Shown here: piece after piece, positions 8,613-18,053 of the stretch
How the letters are laid out: the number at the start of each line of letters is the position of its first letter
Numbering within the stretch: the first letter of the stretch is position 1
Source: Deefgea salmonis
GTDB lineage: Bacteria > Pseudomonadota > Gammaproteobacteria > Burkholderiales > Chitinibacteraceae
Length of the DNA: 64,000 bases
Reading direction: 5' to 3'
NCBI RefSeq assembly: GCF_020531905.1
Contig: NZ_JAJAWG010000006.1
Location: 1-64,000, forward strand
Translations under genes and position numbers: made by a program
The notes under the pieces: model-generated
Told to the model about the DNA's origin: nothing
The model's input: the letters and a program-made list of their open reading frames with translations, nothing else
Database searches by the model: none

Positions 8613-9773
8613 ATGATGACTAATTTTGAATTTTTCAATCCCACTAAAATCGTTTTTGGCAGCAACACCATCGCTCAGCTTGATCAATTGGTTCCTGCCA
8701 ACGCCCGCGTGATGATTTTGCTCGGCGGCGAAAGCGCGCGTAAAAACGGCACTCTCGCTGAAGTCAAAGCCGCACTTGGCGCACGTGAAGTGCACGAATT
8801 TAACGGCATTGAGCCCAATCCCACTTACGAAACACTGATGCAAGCGGTACAGATTATTCGCGCCGAAAAAATCGACTTTCTACTGGCAGTTGGCGGCGGC
8901 TCAGTGATTGATGGCACTAAATTTATCGCCGCAGCGGTGCCTTTTGCTGGCGAGCCTTGGGATATTTTGACCCACTTTGGCGGCAACATTCAAAGCGCCT
9001 TGCCATTGGGTACCGTGTTAACGCTACCTGCCACCGGCTCAGAAATGAATCATGGCGCAGTGATTACCCAAAAAGCCACGCAAACCAAACTGCCATTTAT
9101 GAATCCTTTGGTCTTTCCGCAATTTTCGATCTTGGACCCAAGCAAAACCTTCACCTTGCCCGAGCGCCAAATCGCCAATGGCGTGGTTGATGCCTTTGTC
9201 CATACCATTGAGCAATACCTGACTTACCCCGTCAATGGCATGGTGCAAGACCGCTACGCCGAAGGCCTATTACAGATCTTGATTGAAATCGGCCCAAAAA
9301 TCTTAGCCAATCCACAAGACTACGATTTACGCGCCAATTTAATGTGGGCGGCCACCCAAGCGCTCAATGGCTTAATCGGTGCCGGTGTACCGCAAGATTG
9401 GTCAACGCATATGATCGGCCACGAACTGACGGCACTATTTAATATCGACCACGCCCGCACACTGGCGATCATCTTGCCGGCCAGCTTGATGCTGCGTAGC
9501 GAAAGCAAGCGCGAAAAACTATTGCAATACGCCGATCGCGTTTGGCATCTACACCACGGCAGTGAAGACGAGCGCATCGCCGCGGCGATTAAAAAAACCC
9601 GTGATTTCTTTGCAGCCATGGGTATTAAAACCAAACTAGCTGATTACGACTTAGGCCCAGCCGCCATCGACGCCGTGATTGCGCAACTCGCAGCCCACGG
9701 CATGACGCAATTGGGCGAACGCCAAGATGTCAGCCTTGAAATCAGTCGCGACATATTAACTGCCGCACTATAA
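8613..9773 (+). CDS. YqhD-type NADPH-dependent aldehyde reductase
   Basis: A 386-residue iron-type alcohol dehydrogenase that reduces toxic short-chain aldehydes. It aligns closely with E. coli YqhD over its length: LLAVGGGSVIDGTKF in the nucleotide fold, LTLPATGSEMN, the metal ligands in NGVVDAFVHTIEQY, and IGHELTALFNIDHARTLAI. AAAGG lies just upstream; an in-frame ATG at 8616 is an equally possible start. In E. coli yqhD is controlled by the AraC-type YqhC, whereas here a NemR-type operator sits on the promoter, so control appears rewired. Confidence 0.95.
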   Translation: MMTNFEFFNPTKIVFGSNTIAQLDQLVPANARVMILLGGESARKNGTLAEVKAALGAREVHEFNGIEPNPTYETLMQAVQIIRAEKIDFLLAVGGGSVIDGTKFIAAAVPFAGEPWDILTHFGGNIQSALPLGTVLTLPATGSEMNHGAVITQKATQTKLPFMNPLVFPQFSILDPSKTFTLPERQIANGVVDAFVHTIEQYLTYPVNGMVQDRYAEGLLQILIEIGPKILANPQDYDLRANLMWAATQALNGLIGAGVPQDWSTHMIGHELTALFNIDHARTLAIILPASLMLRSESKREKLLQYADRVWHLHHGSEDERIAAAIKKTRDFFAAMGIKTKLADYDLGPAAIDAVIAQLAAHGMTQLGERQDVSLEISRDILTAAL

Positions 9774-9833
9774 ACAATGGACTCAACGGCCAAGTTAACA
9801 CCGATTGGCCGACTTCAACCTAAAGGATGAATA

Positions 9834-10853
9834 ATGCACACCAATCGTCAAATCGTTTTAAATTCCCGTCCCGTAGGCGCGCCAACGCCAGCCGACTTTC
9901 GCTTAATTGAATCGGCGATACCAACGCCAGCGACGGGTGAAATCCTGCTTCGCACCACGTATCTGTCGCTAGACCCGTATATGCGTGGCCGCATGAGCGA
10001 TGCCCCCTCTTACGCGCCACCGGTTGCGCTCAATGACGTGATGGTCGGCGGCACCATTGCCCGCGTTGAAGCGTCGAATAACCCGCAATTTAAAGTCGGT
10101 GATGTGGTGCTTAGCTATAGCGGCTGGCAAGACTACGCGATTTCGAACGGCGAAGGCGTGAATGTGTTACCGGCCGATATGGCGCAGCCTTCGCTGGCGC
10201 TTGGTGTTTTGGGCATGCCCGGCTTTACCGCGTATATGGGTTTACTCGATATTGGCCAACCGAAAGCGGGCGACACCGTGGTGGTGGCAGCAGCGAGCGG
10301 TGCGGTGGGCGCGATTGTCGGGCAAATTGCCAAAATCAACGGCTGCCGCGTGATTGGCATTGCGGGTGGCAAAGATAAGTGTGACTACGTCACCAATGAC
10401 TTGGGTTTCGATGTTTGTATCGATCGCAAAGACGCCGATTTTGCCGCGCAACTGGCCGCAGTCTGCCCAAGCGGGATTGATGTGTATTTTGAAAGCGTCG
10501 GCGGCGCGGTGTTTGATGCCGTCTTGCCGCTACTGAATGTCGGCGCTCGCATTCCAGTTTGCGGTTTAATCGCACATTACAACGACCAGCAACTACCCGC
10601 AGGGCCAGATCGACTCGGCTTATTGATGGGCACGCTATTAAAAAAACGCATTAAGATGCAAGGCTTTATTATTTTTGATGATTACGGCCATCGTTACGGC
10701 GAATTTTTTAGTGCGATGAGTCAATGGCTTTCTGATGGCAAAATCAAATTTAAAGAAGACCTCGTTCAAGGCTTAGAAAACACCCCAGAAGCCTTTATGG
10801 GTTTACTTGAAGGCAAAAACTTCGGCAAACTCGTCGTTCGCGTCGAACAATAA
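9834..10853 (+). CDS. CurA-like NADPH-dependent enone reductase
   Basis: A 339-residue zinc-independent medium-chain reductase. The N-terminus (LNSRPVGAPTPADFRLIE) and YLSLDPYMRGRMSD match the curcumin/alkenal reductase group (E. coli CurA/YncB). The cofactor site VAAASGAVGAIVGQIAK lies near residue 150. Such enzymes reduce alpha,beta-unsaturated carbonyls. It follows yqhD by 60 bp with a good AAAGGATG ribosome site and no terminator between them, so it likely shares the NemR-controlled transcript. Confidence 0.9.
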   Translation: MHTNRQIVLNSRPVGAPTPADFRLIESAIPTPATGEILLRTTYLSLDPYMRGRMSDAPSYAPPVALNDVMVGGTIARVEASNNPQFKVGDVVLSYSGWQDYAISNGEGVNVLPADMAQPSLALGVLGMPGFTAYMGLLDIGQPKAGDTVVVAAASGAVGAIVGQIAKINGCRVIGIAGGKDKCDYVTNDLGFDVCIDRKDADFAAQLAAVCPSGIDVYFESVGGAVFDAVLPLLNVGARIPVCGLIAHYNDQQLPAGPDRLGLLMGTLLKKRIKMQGFIIFDDYGHRYGEFFSAMSQWLSDGKIKFKEDLVQGLENTPEAFMGLLEGKNFGKLVVRVEQ

Positions 10854-10886
10854 TCCGCCTAAAGCCAGCAATGGCTGCGACAATAA

Positions 10887-10926
10887 AAAACCCGCCCGAT
10901 GGCATTTAGTGCATCGGGCGGGTTTT
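10887..10926. terminator. Bidirectional terminator after curA
   Basis: A 15-bp hairpin, AAAACCCGCCCGATG with CATCGGGCGGGTTTT, with A and T runs on the two sides. It follows curA by 33 bases and also faces the end of the convergent chemoreceptor gene. Confidence 0.9.
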
Positions 10927-10936
10927 GCTTTGGCTG

Positions 10937-10987
10937 AAGGTATACCGCTGTACGCCTTATCACCATTACACTACAAAGCTATACCTT
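10937..10987. repeat. GGGTAT-family inverted repeat over a stop codon
   Basis: Arms AAGGTATACCGCTGTA and the complement of AAGGTATAGCTTTGTA enclose about 20 bp. The right arm contains the TAG stop of the chemoreceptor that ends at 10979, so the element overlaps the last codons of that gene. Confidence 0.6.
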
Positions 10988-12604
10988 AAATTGCTCGACG
11001 CGACCGTTGAGTTCCAGCACCAGCGTTTTAAGCTGGCGCACCGAATTGGCGGCGCCGCCCACTTCGCGCACATTGTTTTCTGCCATGCTCGAAATGTCCT
11101 CTACATTGCGCGCAATGTGCTGCGTGGCACGACTTTGCTCTTGTGTCGCGCTTGAAATCTCGCTTACTAAAGGCTCCACTTGCGCTGAATGCTGATCTAA
11201 CTGCTCAACCAACAAATCGGCTTGCTGCGCCAATTGTGCGCCCTGTCTGGCGCGCTGGCTTACCCCTACAATATTACCCACCACACTTTGCGTTTCTTGC
11301 TGGATTTTTTGAATGGTTTCGGTAATTTGCTGCGTGGACTGCCCTGTTCGCTCGGCCAATTTACGCACTTCATCGGCGACCACCGCAAAACCTCGGCCGG
11401 TTTCTCCGGCGCGCGCCGCTTCAATGGCGGCATTGAGCGCCAATAAATTGGTTTGATCGGCAATTTCACGAATCACACCGACGATTTCAGAAATCTGCAA
11501 CGAGCGCTGCCCCATGCTATGCACCGCGTCCGCAGAAGCATCGATGTCGTTCGCGATTTGATGCATTTCATCGGCGGCGGCTTTCACCGCTTGCCGACCG
11601 TGGCCAGCTAACTCACGCAACTCTCGCGTCACATCCGCAGTGCCACACACATTGGCCGCCACTTGATCAATACTGGTGCTAATTTGCTCAATGGCCACCG
11701 TCACCGACGCCGCAGCGCGATGCTGCGCCACCGAGCTTTGCTCAACGGCTTGCGAAGAATTCACCAACTGATCGGTGGTTTGCGACACTTGCTGGGTGGC
11801 GCTAGATACACGCATTAATAACTGCTGCAAGCTGGCAATCAATGCATTAAAGGTGTCAGCGATTTCAGCCAAATCGCGATTGCCGCTGATTTTGACCCGC
11901 CGCGTTAAATCGCCACTAACGGCAATTTGCTGCATCGCCACACGTAAGGTATCTAAAGGCGAAGTAATACTATGGGCAATCCACAACGATGCCAGCAACA
12001 ATACCGAGGCCACGACAGCCAAAGCGCCGCCGAGTAGCAAGGCGCGGCGCTGAAAAATCGCATCCAGATCGTCAATATAAATTCCCGAAGCAATCACCCA
12101 GCCCCAAGGTTGAAACAGCTTAGCGGTAGAGATTTTGGCTACTGGATTATCTTGCCCCGGTTTAGGCCACAGATAGCGAACAAACTCCACCTGCCCACTT
12201 TGCGCCGCTTTAACAAGCTCAACGACAATCGGCACGCCATTTTTGTCTTTGAGACCGGACAAATCTTTGCCCGTTAGCTCAGGTTTAATCGGATGCTGCA
12301 CCATGCGGTACTGCGGATCATAAATACTGAAGTAATTGTCTTGGTCGTAACGCAGGTTTTTTAACGCCGCTTTGGCTTGCGCTTGCGCGGCTTCTTTCGA
12401 CAGGATGCCGTTTTTTTCTAGTTGCCCATAATGCGCGATCACGCTGTGGCCCAGCTCAATCAGACTTAAAGTTTTGGCCTCCCGATCTTCGAGCATCGAT
12501 TGCCGACTCGACAACAACATCGCAATGCCAATCCCCAACAAGCCAATCAGCGCCAAGCCGGTCAACATCCATAATTTATGCTTAATTCGCAAAGCGACAT
12601 GCAT
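10979..12604 (-). CDS. Methyl-accepting chemotaxis protein with single Cache sensor
   Basis: A 541-residue chemoreceptor. TM1 is at about 11-31, then a periplasmic domain of about 155 residues with sCache_2 features ([37 protein letters not shown]), TM2 about 188-212, HAMP, and the MCP signalling domain with tip [24 protein letters not shown]. This Cache type commonly binds small carboxylates. An upstream TTG at 12610 is in frame, but the ATG at 12604 fits the GGAG site at 9-base spacing, so I take the ATG. The stop lies in a GGGTAT-family repeat. No che genes are nearby. Confidence 0.95.
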   Translation of the reverse strand: MHVALRIKHKLWMLTGLALIGLLGIGIAMLLSSRQSMLEDREAKTLSLIELGHSVIAHYGQLEKNGILSKEAAQAQAKAALKNLRYDQDNYFSIYDPQYRMVQHPIKPELTGKDLSGLKDKNGVPIVVELVKAAQSGQVEFVRYLWPKPGQDNPVAKISTAKLFQPWGWVIASGIYIDDLDAIFQRRALLLGGALAVVASVLLLASLWIAHSITSPLDTLRVAMQQIAVSGDLTRRVKISGNRDLAEIADTFNALIASLQQLLMRVSSATQQVSQTTDQLVNSSQAVEQSSVAQHRAAASVTVAIEQISTSIDQVAANVCGTADVTRELRELAGHGRQAVKAAADEMHQIANDIDASADAVHSMGQRSLQISEIVGVIREIADQTNLLALNAAIEAARAGETGRGFAVVADEVRKLAERTGQSTQQITETIQKIQQETQSVVGNIVGVSQRARQGAQLAQQADLLVEQLDQHSAQVEPLVSEISSATQEQSRATQHIARNVEDISSMAENNVREVGGAANSVRQLKTLVLELNGRVEQFKV

Positions 12605-12792
12605 CGTCAATCACTCCATCAGGCAGACCCACTCACCATAGCTGACTTAAAGTGAAACTTTCGTGAATTTTATTTGTATAGATTGCGGCTCGGTGAGTGA
12701 ATGCTCGCTGACCCAGTTATTTTAATCTCGCACCGGAACTTCACTCGCGCAGCCCGCTCTACTGGATGCAAACAACATCACTGGAGTGCATC

Positions 12793-12942
12793 ATGAGTAC
12801 CGCAGAAATCGTCTTGTATGGCATGGGCGCAGCTTGCTCGATTTCGTTTTGCCAAATGCTGCTGGCGCGGCAAGACCGTATTGAATTGATTTTTATGGCT
12901 ACCTGCAGCGGATTACTGCTGGTTGGTGGCGTTGCGGTTTAA
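12793..12942 (+). CDS. Small hydrophobic protein (49 aa), unrecognised
   Basis: A short frame starting ATG-AGT-ACC with GGAG ten bases upstream and ending TAA. The product is mostly hydrophobic, with two stretches (residues about 6-23 and 33-49) split by a charged RQDRIE turn, so it could be a two-helix membrane miniprotein. Two cysteines lie in the first half and one in the second. A strong hairpin follows seven bases after the stop, as expected for a monocistronic gene. I know no family for it. It stands alone between the chemoreceptor and the isochorismatase gene. Confidence 0.5.
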   Translation: MSTAEIVLYGMGAACSISFCQMLLARQDRIELIFMATCSGLLLVGGVAV

Positions 12943-12948
12943 TACCCC

Positions 12949-12982
12949 GCTTTATCGCTGCGCGCGGGGTCTGCGATAAAGC
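12949..12982 (+). terminator. Hairpin after the 49-aa gene
   Basis: GCTTTATCGC and GCGATAAAGC pair perfectly (10 bp) around a 14-base loop. There is no U-run, so intrinsic termination is uncertain. The rest of the gap to 13176 shows no other gene. Confidence 0.45.
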
Positions 12983-13176
12983 CCCGCCTTGCCGCATTCT
13001 CGCCGTCCATGCTGATGGCCGTTATTTCAGCAATTCATCTGCATCAAATCGCAACACGACTCGTCTTGTTTTGTCCCCTACCTTGTCGTTTCTTGTGCTC
13101 ACTTTAACGAACACCTTGTTTTACACTGTTTCTATCGCCTTCAGAATCTGTGGTTCACATCGTTAAAGGAGCAAAA

Positions 13177-13785
13177 ATGTCCGCCTCTGCGTTGCTAGTG
13201 ATTGATGTACAGCACTCTTTTTTACATATGCCTTACTTTGATGCCAGCGATCTGCCGCGCTATCAGGCCAAGCAAGTCGAACTGATTACTGCCTGCCAGC
13301 GCCAGCACATTCCGATCATCCAAATTTTGCACGTTGAACAAACCGGTCCTTTTTCTAAAGCATCCGGCTGGGTGAAACCCATGGATTTTTTACCGCCACA
13401 CCACGGCCCGGTATTTGAAAAAACCGTGCATAACGCACTAATCGGCTCAGGGCTGCACGAATTCTTACAACAACGCCACATCCAGCATTTAATCATCAGC
13501 GGCATCCGCACCGAGCAATGCTGCGAAACCACGGCACGCGTGGGGTCTGATTTAGGCTACTCAATTGACTTTGTCACCGAGGCCACGCTCACTTTTGCCA
13601 TGCAGCATGCCAATGGCCAATGCTTTAGCGCCAGCGAAATTAAAACGCGCACCGAGCTAGTATTAAGTGACCGATTTGCCCGAATTTGCAGTGTTGATCA
13701 GCTGGTCGCCAGCTGGCCAGCGCTCGCTCACGCACCCCGTGCGCCGGCGAAAACCAAGATCGTCAATGCGGGCATTCAGGCGTAG
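13177..13785 (+). CDS. Isochorismatase-family cysteine hydrolase
   Basis: A 202-residue hydrolase of the isochorismatase superfamily. The catalytic triad is visible: Asp in LLVIDVQHSF near the start, Lys in VFEKTVHNALI, and Cys in GIRTEQCCETTARV, where the typical motif is GxxTxxCVxxTA. The substrate is not deducible; related enzymes act on nicotinamide, N-carbamoyl amides or isochorismate. The start at 13177 follows an AAAGGAG site; an upstream GTG adds nine residues without a ribosome site. It appears monocistronic. Confidence 0.88.
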   Translation: MSASALLVIDVQHSFLHMPYFDASDLPRYQAKQVELITACQRQHIPIIQILHVEQTGPFSKASGWVKPMDFLPPHHGPVFEKTVHNALIGSGLHEFLQQRHIQHLIISGIRTEQCCETTARVGSDLGYSIDFVTEATLTFAMQHANGQCFSASEIKTRTELVLSDRFARICSVDQLVASWPALAHAPRAPAKTKIVNAGIQA

Positions 13786-13968
13786 TGATGATTTTTGAGC
13801 GTGCCTGCATCCACTCCCCATCGGCACATCGCGCATGGGGGTATAGACTGCTCGCTTTGGGATAATTTACGTTGCAGCGCAATACATCCAATTTGGCTTT
13901 CGATTTAAACTAGCACGCTCACCACGGCTCACCACGCTGCAATCAGCGTACTCAACAAGGAACTCGTC

Positions 13969-14877
13969 ATGCCAGCTCGTGACTTATTACTCGCCCTCGT
14001 TGTTGTTTTGACTTGGGGCTTTAATTTTGTCGTCATCAAATGGGGCTTGGTCGGCTTGCCGCCGCTACTGTTAGCCAGCTTGCGTTTTGCTGCGACGGTA
14101 TTTCCGGCGGTGTTTTTCTTACGCCGCCCTAATCTGCCGTGGCGATATTTAATCGTTTACGGCCTGACTTGGGGCTTGTGTCAGTTGGGGTTTTTATTCT
14201 CGGCCATGGCCAACGGCATGCCGGCCGGTTTGGCGTCGGTGGTGTTGCAATCACAAGCTTTTTTTACGCTGATTTTTGCCGCGGTGTTCTTAAAAGAATC
14301 CTTCAAACACAGCCAACTCATTGGTCTATTGATCGCAGGCGTTGGCTTGTGGCTCATCGGCAGTAGTCACGGCCAAAGTATGACTTTGCTGGGTTTTGTG
14401 ATGACGCTGCTGGGCGCGGCCGGTTGGGCCATGGGCAATGTGATTTTAAAAAAATGCAGCCAGCAAGGTCTGCAATTTGATGTCCTGCCCTTTATGGTTT
14501 GGGCCTCAATTGCACCGTTGATTGGTTTTATTGGCCTGAGTTTGTGGCTAGAAGGCCCACAAGAGATCGCCACCGCCTTACAGCATTTTTCAATGCAATC
14601 GTTATTGGCGGTACTGTATCAAGCTATTTTTGCCGCCCTTTTGGGGATGAGTTTGTGGAATTTACTCCTCAAGCGCCATCCAACCAATTTGGTTGCGCCG
14701 TTTAGTTTGCTGGTGCCTTGGGTCGGTTTAAGCGCCGCTGCGCTGCTACTGAACGAGCAATTATTGCCGCAGCAATGGTGGGGGGCGCTGCTATTAATGA
14801 CTGGCTTGGTGATTAATATTTTTGGCGGGCAAATTCAGCAAATGTGGCGAGCGCGAAAACTGGCGACTCAAAACTAG
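13969..14877 (+). CDS. EamA family exporter (cysteine/O-acetylserine type)
   Basis: A 302-residue inner-membrane drug/metabolite transporter with about ten predicted helices in two EamA repeats. It resembles E. coli EamA (YdeD), which exports O-acetylserine and cysteine: LVVVLTWGFNFVVIKWGL at the start, FGMPAGLASVVLQ-type GMPAGLASVVLQSQAFF, and APFSLLVPWVGLSAAALLLNEQ near the end. An AAGGA ribosome site is present. Substrate assignment rests on similarity recalled by eye and is less sure than the family. Confidence 0.85.
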   Translation: MPARDLLLALVVVLTWGFNFVVIKWGLVGLPPLLLASLRFAATVFPAVFFLRRPNLPWRYLIVYGLTWGLCQLGFLFSAMANGMPAGLASVVLQSQAFFTLIFAAVFLKESFKHSQLIGLLIAGVGLWLIGSSHGQSMTLLGFVMTLLGAAGWAMGNVILKKCSQQGLQFDVLPFMVWASIAPLIGFIGLSLWLEGPQEIATALQHFSMQSLLAVLYQAIFAALLGMSLWNLLLKRHPTNLVAPFSLLVPWVGLSAAALLLNEQLLPQQWWGALLLMTGLVINIFGGQIQQMWRARKLATQN

Positions 14878-15033
14878 CCAGCAAGGCGCGCTGGGCATTT
14901 GACGCTACGGTGGCGCTGCGCGGCATTCATCACCCGCGTCGCGTCAACACAAAATCAACGCGTCAATCCCGCGCCAGTTTAATTCATGCATAATTTATGC
15001 CTGCGTCAGTATTTTCACTCATGGCGCTGACTA

Positions 15034-15299
15034 GGGTCTGTTGACGTTTGGTTTGCCAACCGCGTTTGCGCGGATTTTGGCCTGAGGCAAGGCACGAAGC
15101 GCGCAGCGTAGTCATTCTACGCCAGCGCTTTGTAACGCAGCATCAGGTCAAAAGCCGCCAAACCCTGCGGGCTGGGCGTTTTTCGCGGCGACTCTGTGTT
15201 GTAGCAAGCTCGCATAGAATGACTATGCATCGCTTACTACGCCTTGATTCGCCGCGAAAATCGATCCAGCGCGGCGGAAAACCAAACGTCAACAGACCC
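15034..15299. mobile_element. MITE family 2 with TA target duplication (266 bp)
   Basis: Terminal inverted repeats of 24 bp with one mismatch: the left end starts GGGTCTGTTGACGTTTGG and the right end is its complement. Both ends are flanked by TA, the target duplication used by IS630/mariner-type transposons. Internally, CGTAGTCATTCTACG and CATAGAATGACTATG form a second, imperfect inverted pair. No protein is encoded. A relic of the same right end lies at 29387-29412. The element fills the 439-bp gap before the GlxA-type regulator gene. Confidence 0.85.
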
Positions 15300-15316
15300 T
15301 AACCACAAGGCCTTGC

Positions 15317-16258
15317 ATGCTTGATTTATATTTTGTGTTAACCCCGCAATTTATGTTGCTCGATTTAGCAGGCCCCGCAGAAGCGTTTCAAATCGCCGTG
15401 CTGCATGGCGCAAATTATCAAATCAATCTGGTGTCACCACTCACTGAGCTAACCTCCTCGGTCGGGCTCAAGCAGCACCAGCTCGCGCCCTTGCCAACGC
15501 CGATTCCAGCTGGGGCGACGGTGATTTTAATTGGCGCGCAAAATTCGCTAGTCAATCTAAAAAACGCCGAATCCCAGCAAGTGGTCACTTGGCTACGCCA
15601 GTATTTTGATGCCCAGCAGCATCAACTGGCCTGCGTATGCTCAGGCAGCATGCTCGCGGCAGAAGCCGGTTTGCTCGATGGGCGGCAATGCACCACCCAC
15701 CATGAAATCATTGATCGCTTACGCCAAACCGCGCCTTTAGCGCTGGTGCACGACGATCGTTTATTCGTGCAAGACGGCCCCGTCGCCACCAGCGCGGGGA
15801 TTTGTTCGGGAATTGATTTGGCACTGCATTTGATTGAGCAAGATGCCGGCCCCTTGATCGCCCAAAGTGTCGCGCGCGAGATGGTGGTTTGGCTGCGCCG
15901 TAGCGGCCAAGATCCGCAACTCTCGCCTTGGCTGGCGCACCGCAATCATTTGCATCCAATGGTGCATAAAGTTCAAGATTTAATTAGTCGCCAAATCAGC
16001 GAGCGCATCACACTGCAACAAATGGCGGACTATGCCCATACCAGCAGCCGCAATTTAGCCCGCTTATTTTTGCAGCACTGCGGCATTACGCCGCATCAAT
16101 ATCAATTGGACATTCGCATTGCCAGCGCCCGGCAATTACTCCAGCAACCACAGTTATCGATTGAGCGCATTGCTGAACAAGCCGGTTTTGCCTCGGCACG
16201 CGACTTTCGCCGTGTTTGGCAACAGCAAACCGGCAAACTGCCCAGCGAAAGCCGTTAG
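15317..16258 (+). CDS. GlxA/FtrA-family AraC-type transcriptional regulator
   Basis: A 313-residue regulator with a DJ-1/PfpI-like domain (about 1-185) and a C-terminal AraC helix-turn-helix (about 215-313). The first domain has the class I glutamine-amidotransferase-like core with cysteine in LACVCSGSMLAAEAGLLDG followed by THH. The second has ITLQQMADYAHTSSRNLARLF and IERIAEQAGFASARDFRRVW. Regulators of this type sense amines or related metabolites. The start lies 17 bases after the MITE, so its promoter must be within or beyond the element. The ribosome site is weak (AAGG). Confidence 0.9.
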   Translation: MLDLYFVLTPQFMLLDLAGPAEAFQIAVLHGANYQINLVSPLTELTSSVGLKQHQLAPLPTPIPAGATVILIGAQNSLVNLKNAESQQVVTWLRQYFDAQQHQLACVCSGSMLAAEAGLLDGRQCTTHHEIIDRLRQTAPLALVHDDRLFVQDGPVATSAGICSGIDLALHLIEQDAGPLIAQSVAREMVVWLRRSGQDPQLSPWLAHRNHLHPMVHKVQDLISRQISERITLQQMADYAHTSSRNLARLFLQHCGITPHQYQLDIRIASARQLLQQPQLSIERIAEQAGFASARDFRRVWQQQTGKLPSESR

Positions 16259-16622
16259 CCTTTTGCGACGATGCTCGCCGCCATTTTTTTGCCCGCGCCA
16301 ACGCCCGCATCGGACCCACTCAACCACCTCTTTGGTGATACGCCAGCGCCGCAGTGCCTCACAACCTTCCCAATTAAAGCCCACAAATAACGCATCGCCA
16401 AGCACCGGCTAGACTCGCGCCGCTTACACACAAAAAATCCGAGGTATATATGCCAAGTCTTTACAAATAAAGACATACATGGCAATACCCATACTCGCAA
16501 TCAGATTAATCGCATTTATTTTAATGCAACAAATGAATGTTAATAGTTCACAAAACCGTGTCAGCTATTGTTTTACAGGGGCAAAATAAGCAATGCTCGC
16601 GCCAATTGCTTAGGAGAAAGAA
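16259..16622. other. 364-bp intergenic region before the symporter gene
   Basis: Apart from the GGGTAT-family repeat at 16443-16490 and the AGGAG ribosome site at 16612, I see no gene. The AT-rich half (16490-16590) probably carries the symporter promoter, but I cannot fix -35/-10 boxes. Confidence 0.5.
16443..16490. repeat. GGGTAT-family inverted repeat
   Basis: The outer arms are GGTATATATGCCA and the complement of GGGTATTGCCATGTATG. The inner arms GTCTTT/AAAGAC flank the loop ACAAAT. It lies about 130 bp before the symporter start. Confidence 0.6.
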
Positions 16623-17861
16623 TTGTTATCACAAAAAAAATCATGGCCGATGTGGCTAAAAATTATGCTGGCGCTCATCCTTGGTGTTATCGCGGGTTTG
16701 GTCGGTGGTGAGTGGATTAAGCAACTAAAACCAATTGGCGACATCTTTTTAGCCCTGCTGAAAATGACCGTGGTGCCTGTTATTTTTGTGTCTTTAGTCT
16801 GCGGCATTACCGCACTAAAAGACTTAAGCAAAATGGGTCGGGTCGCCGCTAAAACACTGCTAATTTACGCCGTAACAATGGGTATTGCTGCGGCCATTGC
16901 GATGCTATTGTCGATGACTTTTGGCATTGGCTCGGGCATGAGCAGCATGCTGCATGGCGTAACCGCGCCAGAGATGCAAAAAACGTCTTTGCTCGACACC
17001 ATGATGGGGATTTTTCCTGACAATCCATTTAAAGCCTTCGCCGAAGGCCAAGTGCTACCGATTATTGTGTTTGCCATCTTTTTTGGTATTGCGATCAATA
17101 AAGCCGGTACTGCGGGTGAACCGGTGCAACGCTTATTTGTCGCACTCAATGAAGTGGTGTTTAAGCTGATCTTGATGGTGCTGTCTTTCGCGCCGTATGG
17201 CGTGTTTGCACTGATCGCTTATGTAACGGCCGACAATGGGTTTCGCGTTTTAGGCGAGCTGGCTTCGCTGGTTGGCGTGATTTATTTGTCGTGCACTTTA
17301 ATGCTGGTGGTGGTTTTTCCGTTGTTATTGCGCTTATTTGTGCTGCCCGCTTGGCCGTTTATTCGCAAAATGTTGCCGGTGCAACTGTTTGCTTATTCCA
17401 CTGCGTCGAGCAACGCCACTTTGCCGCTCAATATGGAAACCTGTGAGCACCAATTGGGCGTGCATAATTCGATTGCCTCATTTGTATTGCCTTTAGGGGC
17501 AACGGTGAATATGAATGGTTTAGCCACCTATTTGGGCGCAGTGGCGATTTTTGCCGCCAACGCCGTCGGCATTGAATTAACCTTATTGCAAATGGTCACG
17601 GTGATTATCACCACGGTTTTAGCGGCCATTGGCGCTGCCGGTGTACCGGGAACGGGCTTGATCGTGATGAGTTTGGTGCTGACTTCAGTCGGTCTGCCAC
17701 TCGAAGTGGTGGCGGCGATTGCTGCGGTGGATCGCATTATCGACATGATGAATACCGCGACCAATGTCTCAGGCGACTCGCTGGCGGCCGTATTGGTGGC
17801 GCGCGCTGAGGGTGAGTTGGATTTGGCAACTTATCGCAATTTAACTAACGACGCCGTTTAA
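16623..17861 (+). CDS. DAACS-family dicarboxylate/amino acid:cation symporter
   Basis: A 412-residue sodium- or proton-coupled carrier in the inner membrane (glutamate/aspartate/C4-dicarboxylate family). Family motifs are clear: FLALLKMTVVPVIFVSLVCGI, the hairpin STASSNATLPLNM, LPLGATVNMNGLATY, and DRIIDMMNTATNVSGD near the end. The serine-rich hairpin with TLPL is closer to GltP-type than DctA-type carriers. The start appears to be a TTG, placed 6 bases after AGGAG; no ATG follows for nine codons. Substrate is not certain. Confidence 0.93.
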   Translation: MLSQKKSWPMWLKIMLALILGVIAGLVGGEWIKQLKPIGDIFLALLKMTVVPVIFVSLVCGITALKDLSKMGRVAAKTLLIYAVTMGIAAAIAMLLSMTFGIGSGMSSMLHGVTAPEMQKTSLLDTMMGIFPDNPFKAFAEGQVLPIIVFAIFFGIAINKAGTAGEPVQRLFVALNEVVFKLILMVLSFAPYGVFALIAYVTADNGFRVLGELASLVGVIYLSCTLMLVVVFPLLLRLFVLPAWPFIRKMLPVQLFAYSTASSNATLPLNMETCEHQLGVHNSIASFVLPLGATVNMNGLATYLGAVAIFAANAVGIELTLLQMVTVIITTVLAAIGAAGVPGTGLIVMSLVLTSVGLPLEVVAAIAAVDRIIDMMNTATNVSGDSLAAVLVARAEGELDLATYRNLTNDAV

Positions 17862-17892
17862 CCCTTCAATACCTGCCCTATCTTGGGCAATA

Positions 17893-17922
17893 CCCCATCA
17901 AGTCCAGCAGGATTTGATGGGG
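17893..17922 (+). terminator. Hairpin after the symporter gene
   Basis: CCCCATCAA and TTGATGGGG form a 9-bp stem with a 12-base loop. No U-run follows. Located 31 bases after the stop codon. Confidence 0.45.
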
Positions 17923-18053
17923 ACACCCCAAACCTTAAGCCTCAGTTACACACTACACGCAACAACTCACTCAAAACTTACATAAAACCTCAAGCAAAGC
18001 CACTTGTGTGTAAAATCACGCCTTCATCGCGCTGATTTTGGATTACGTCATTC

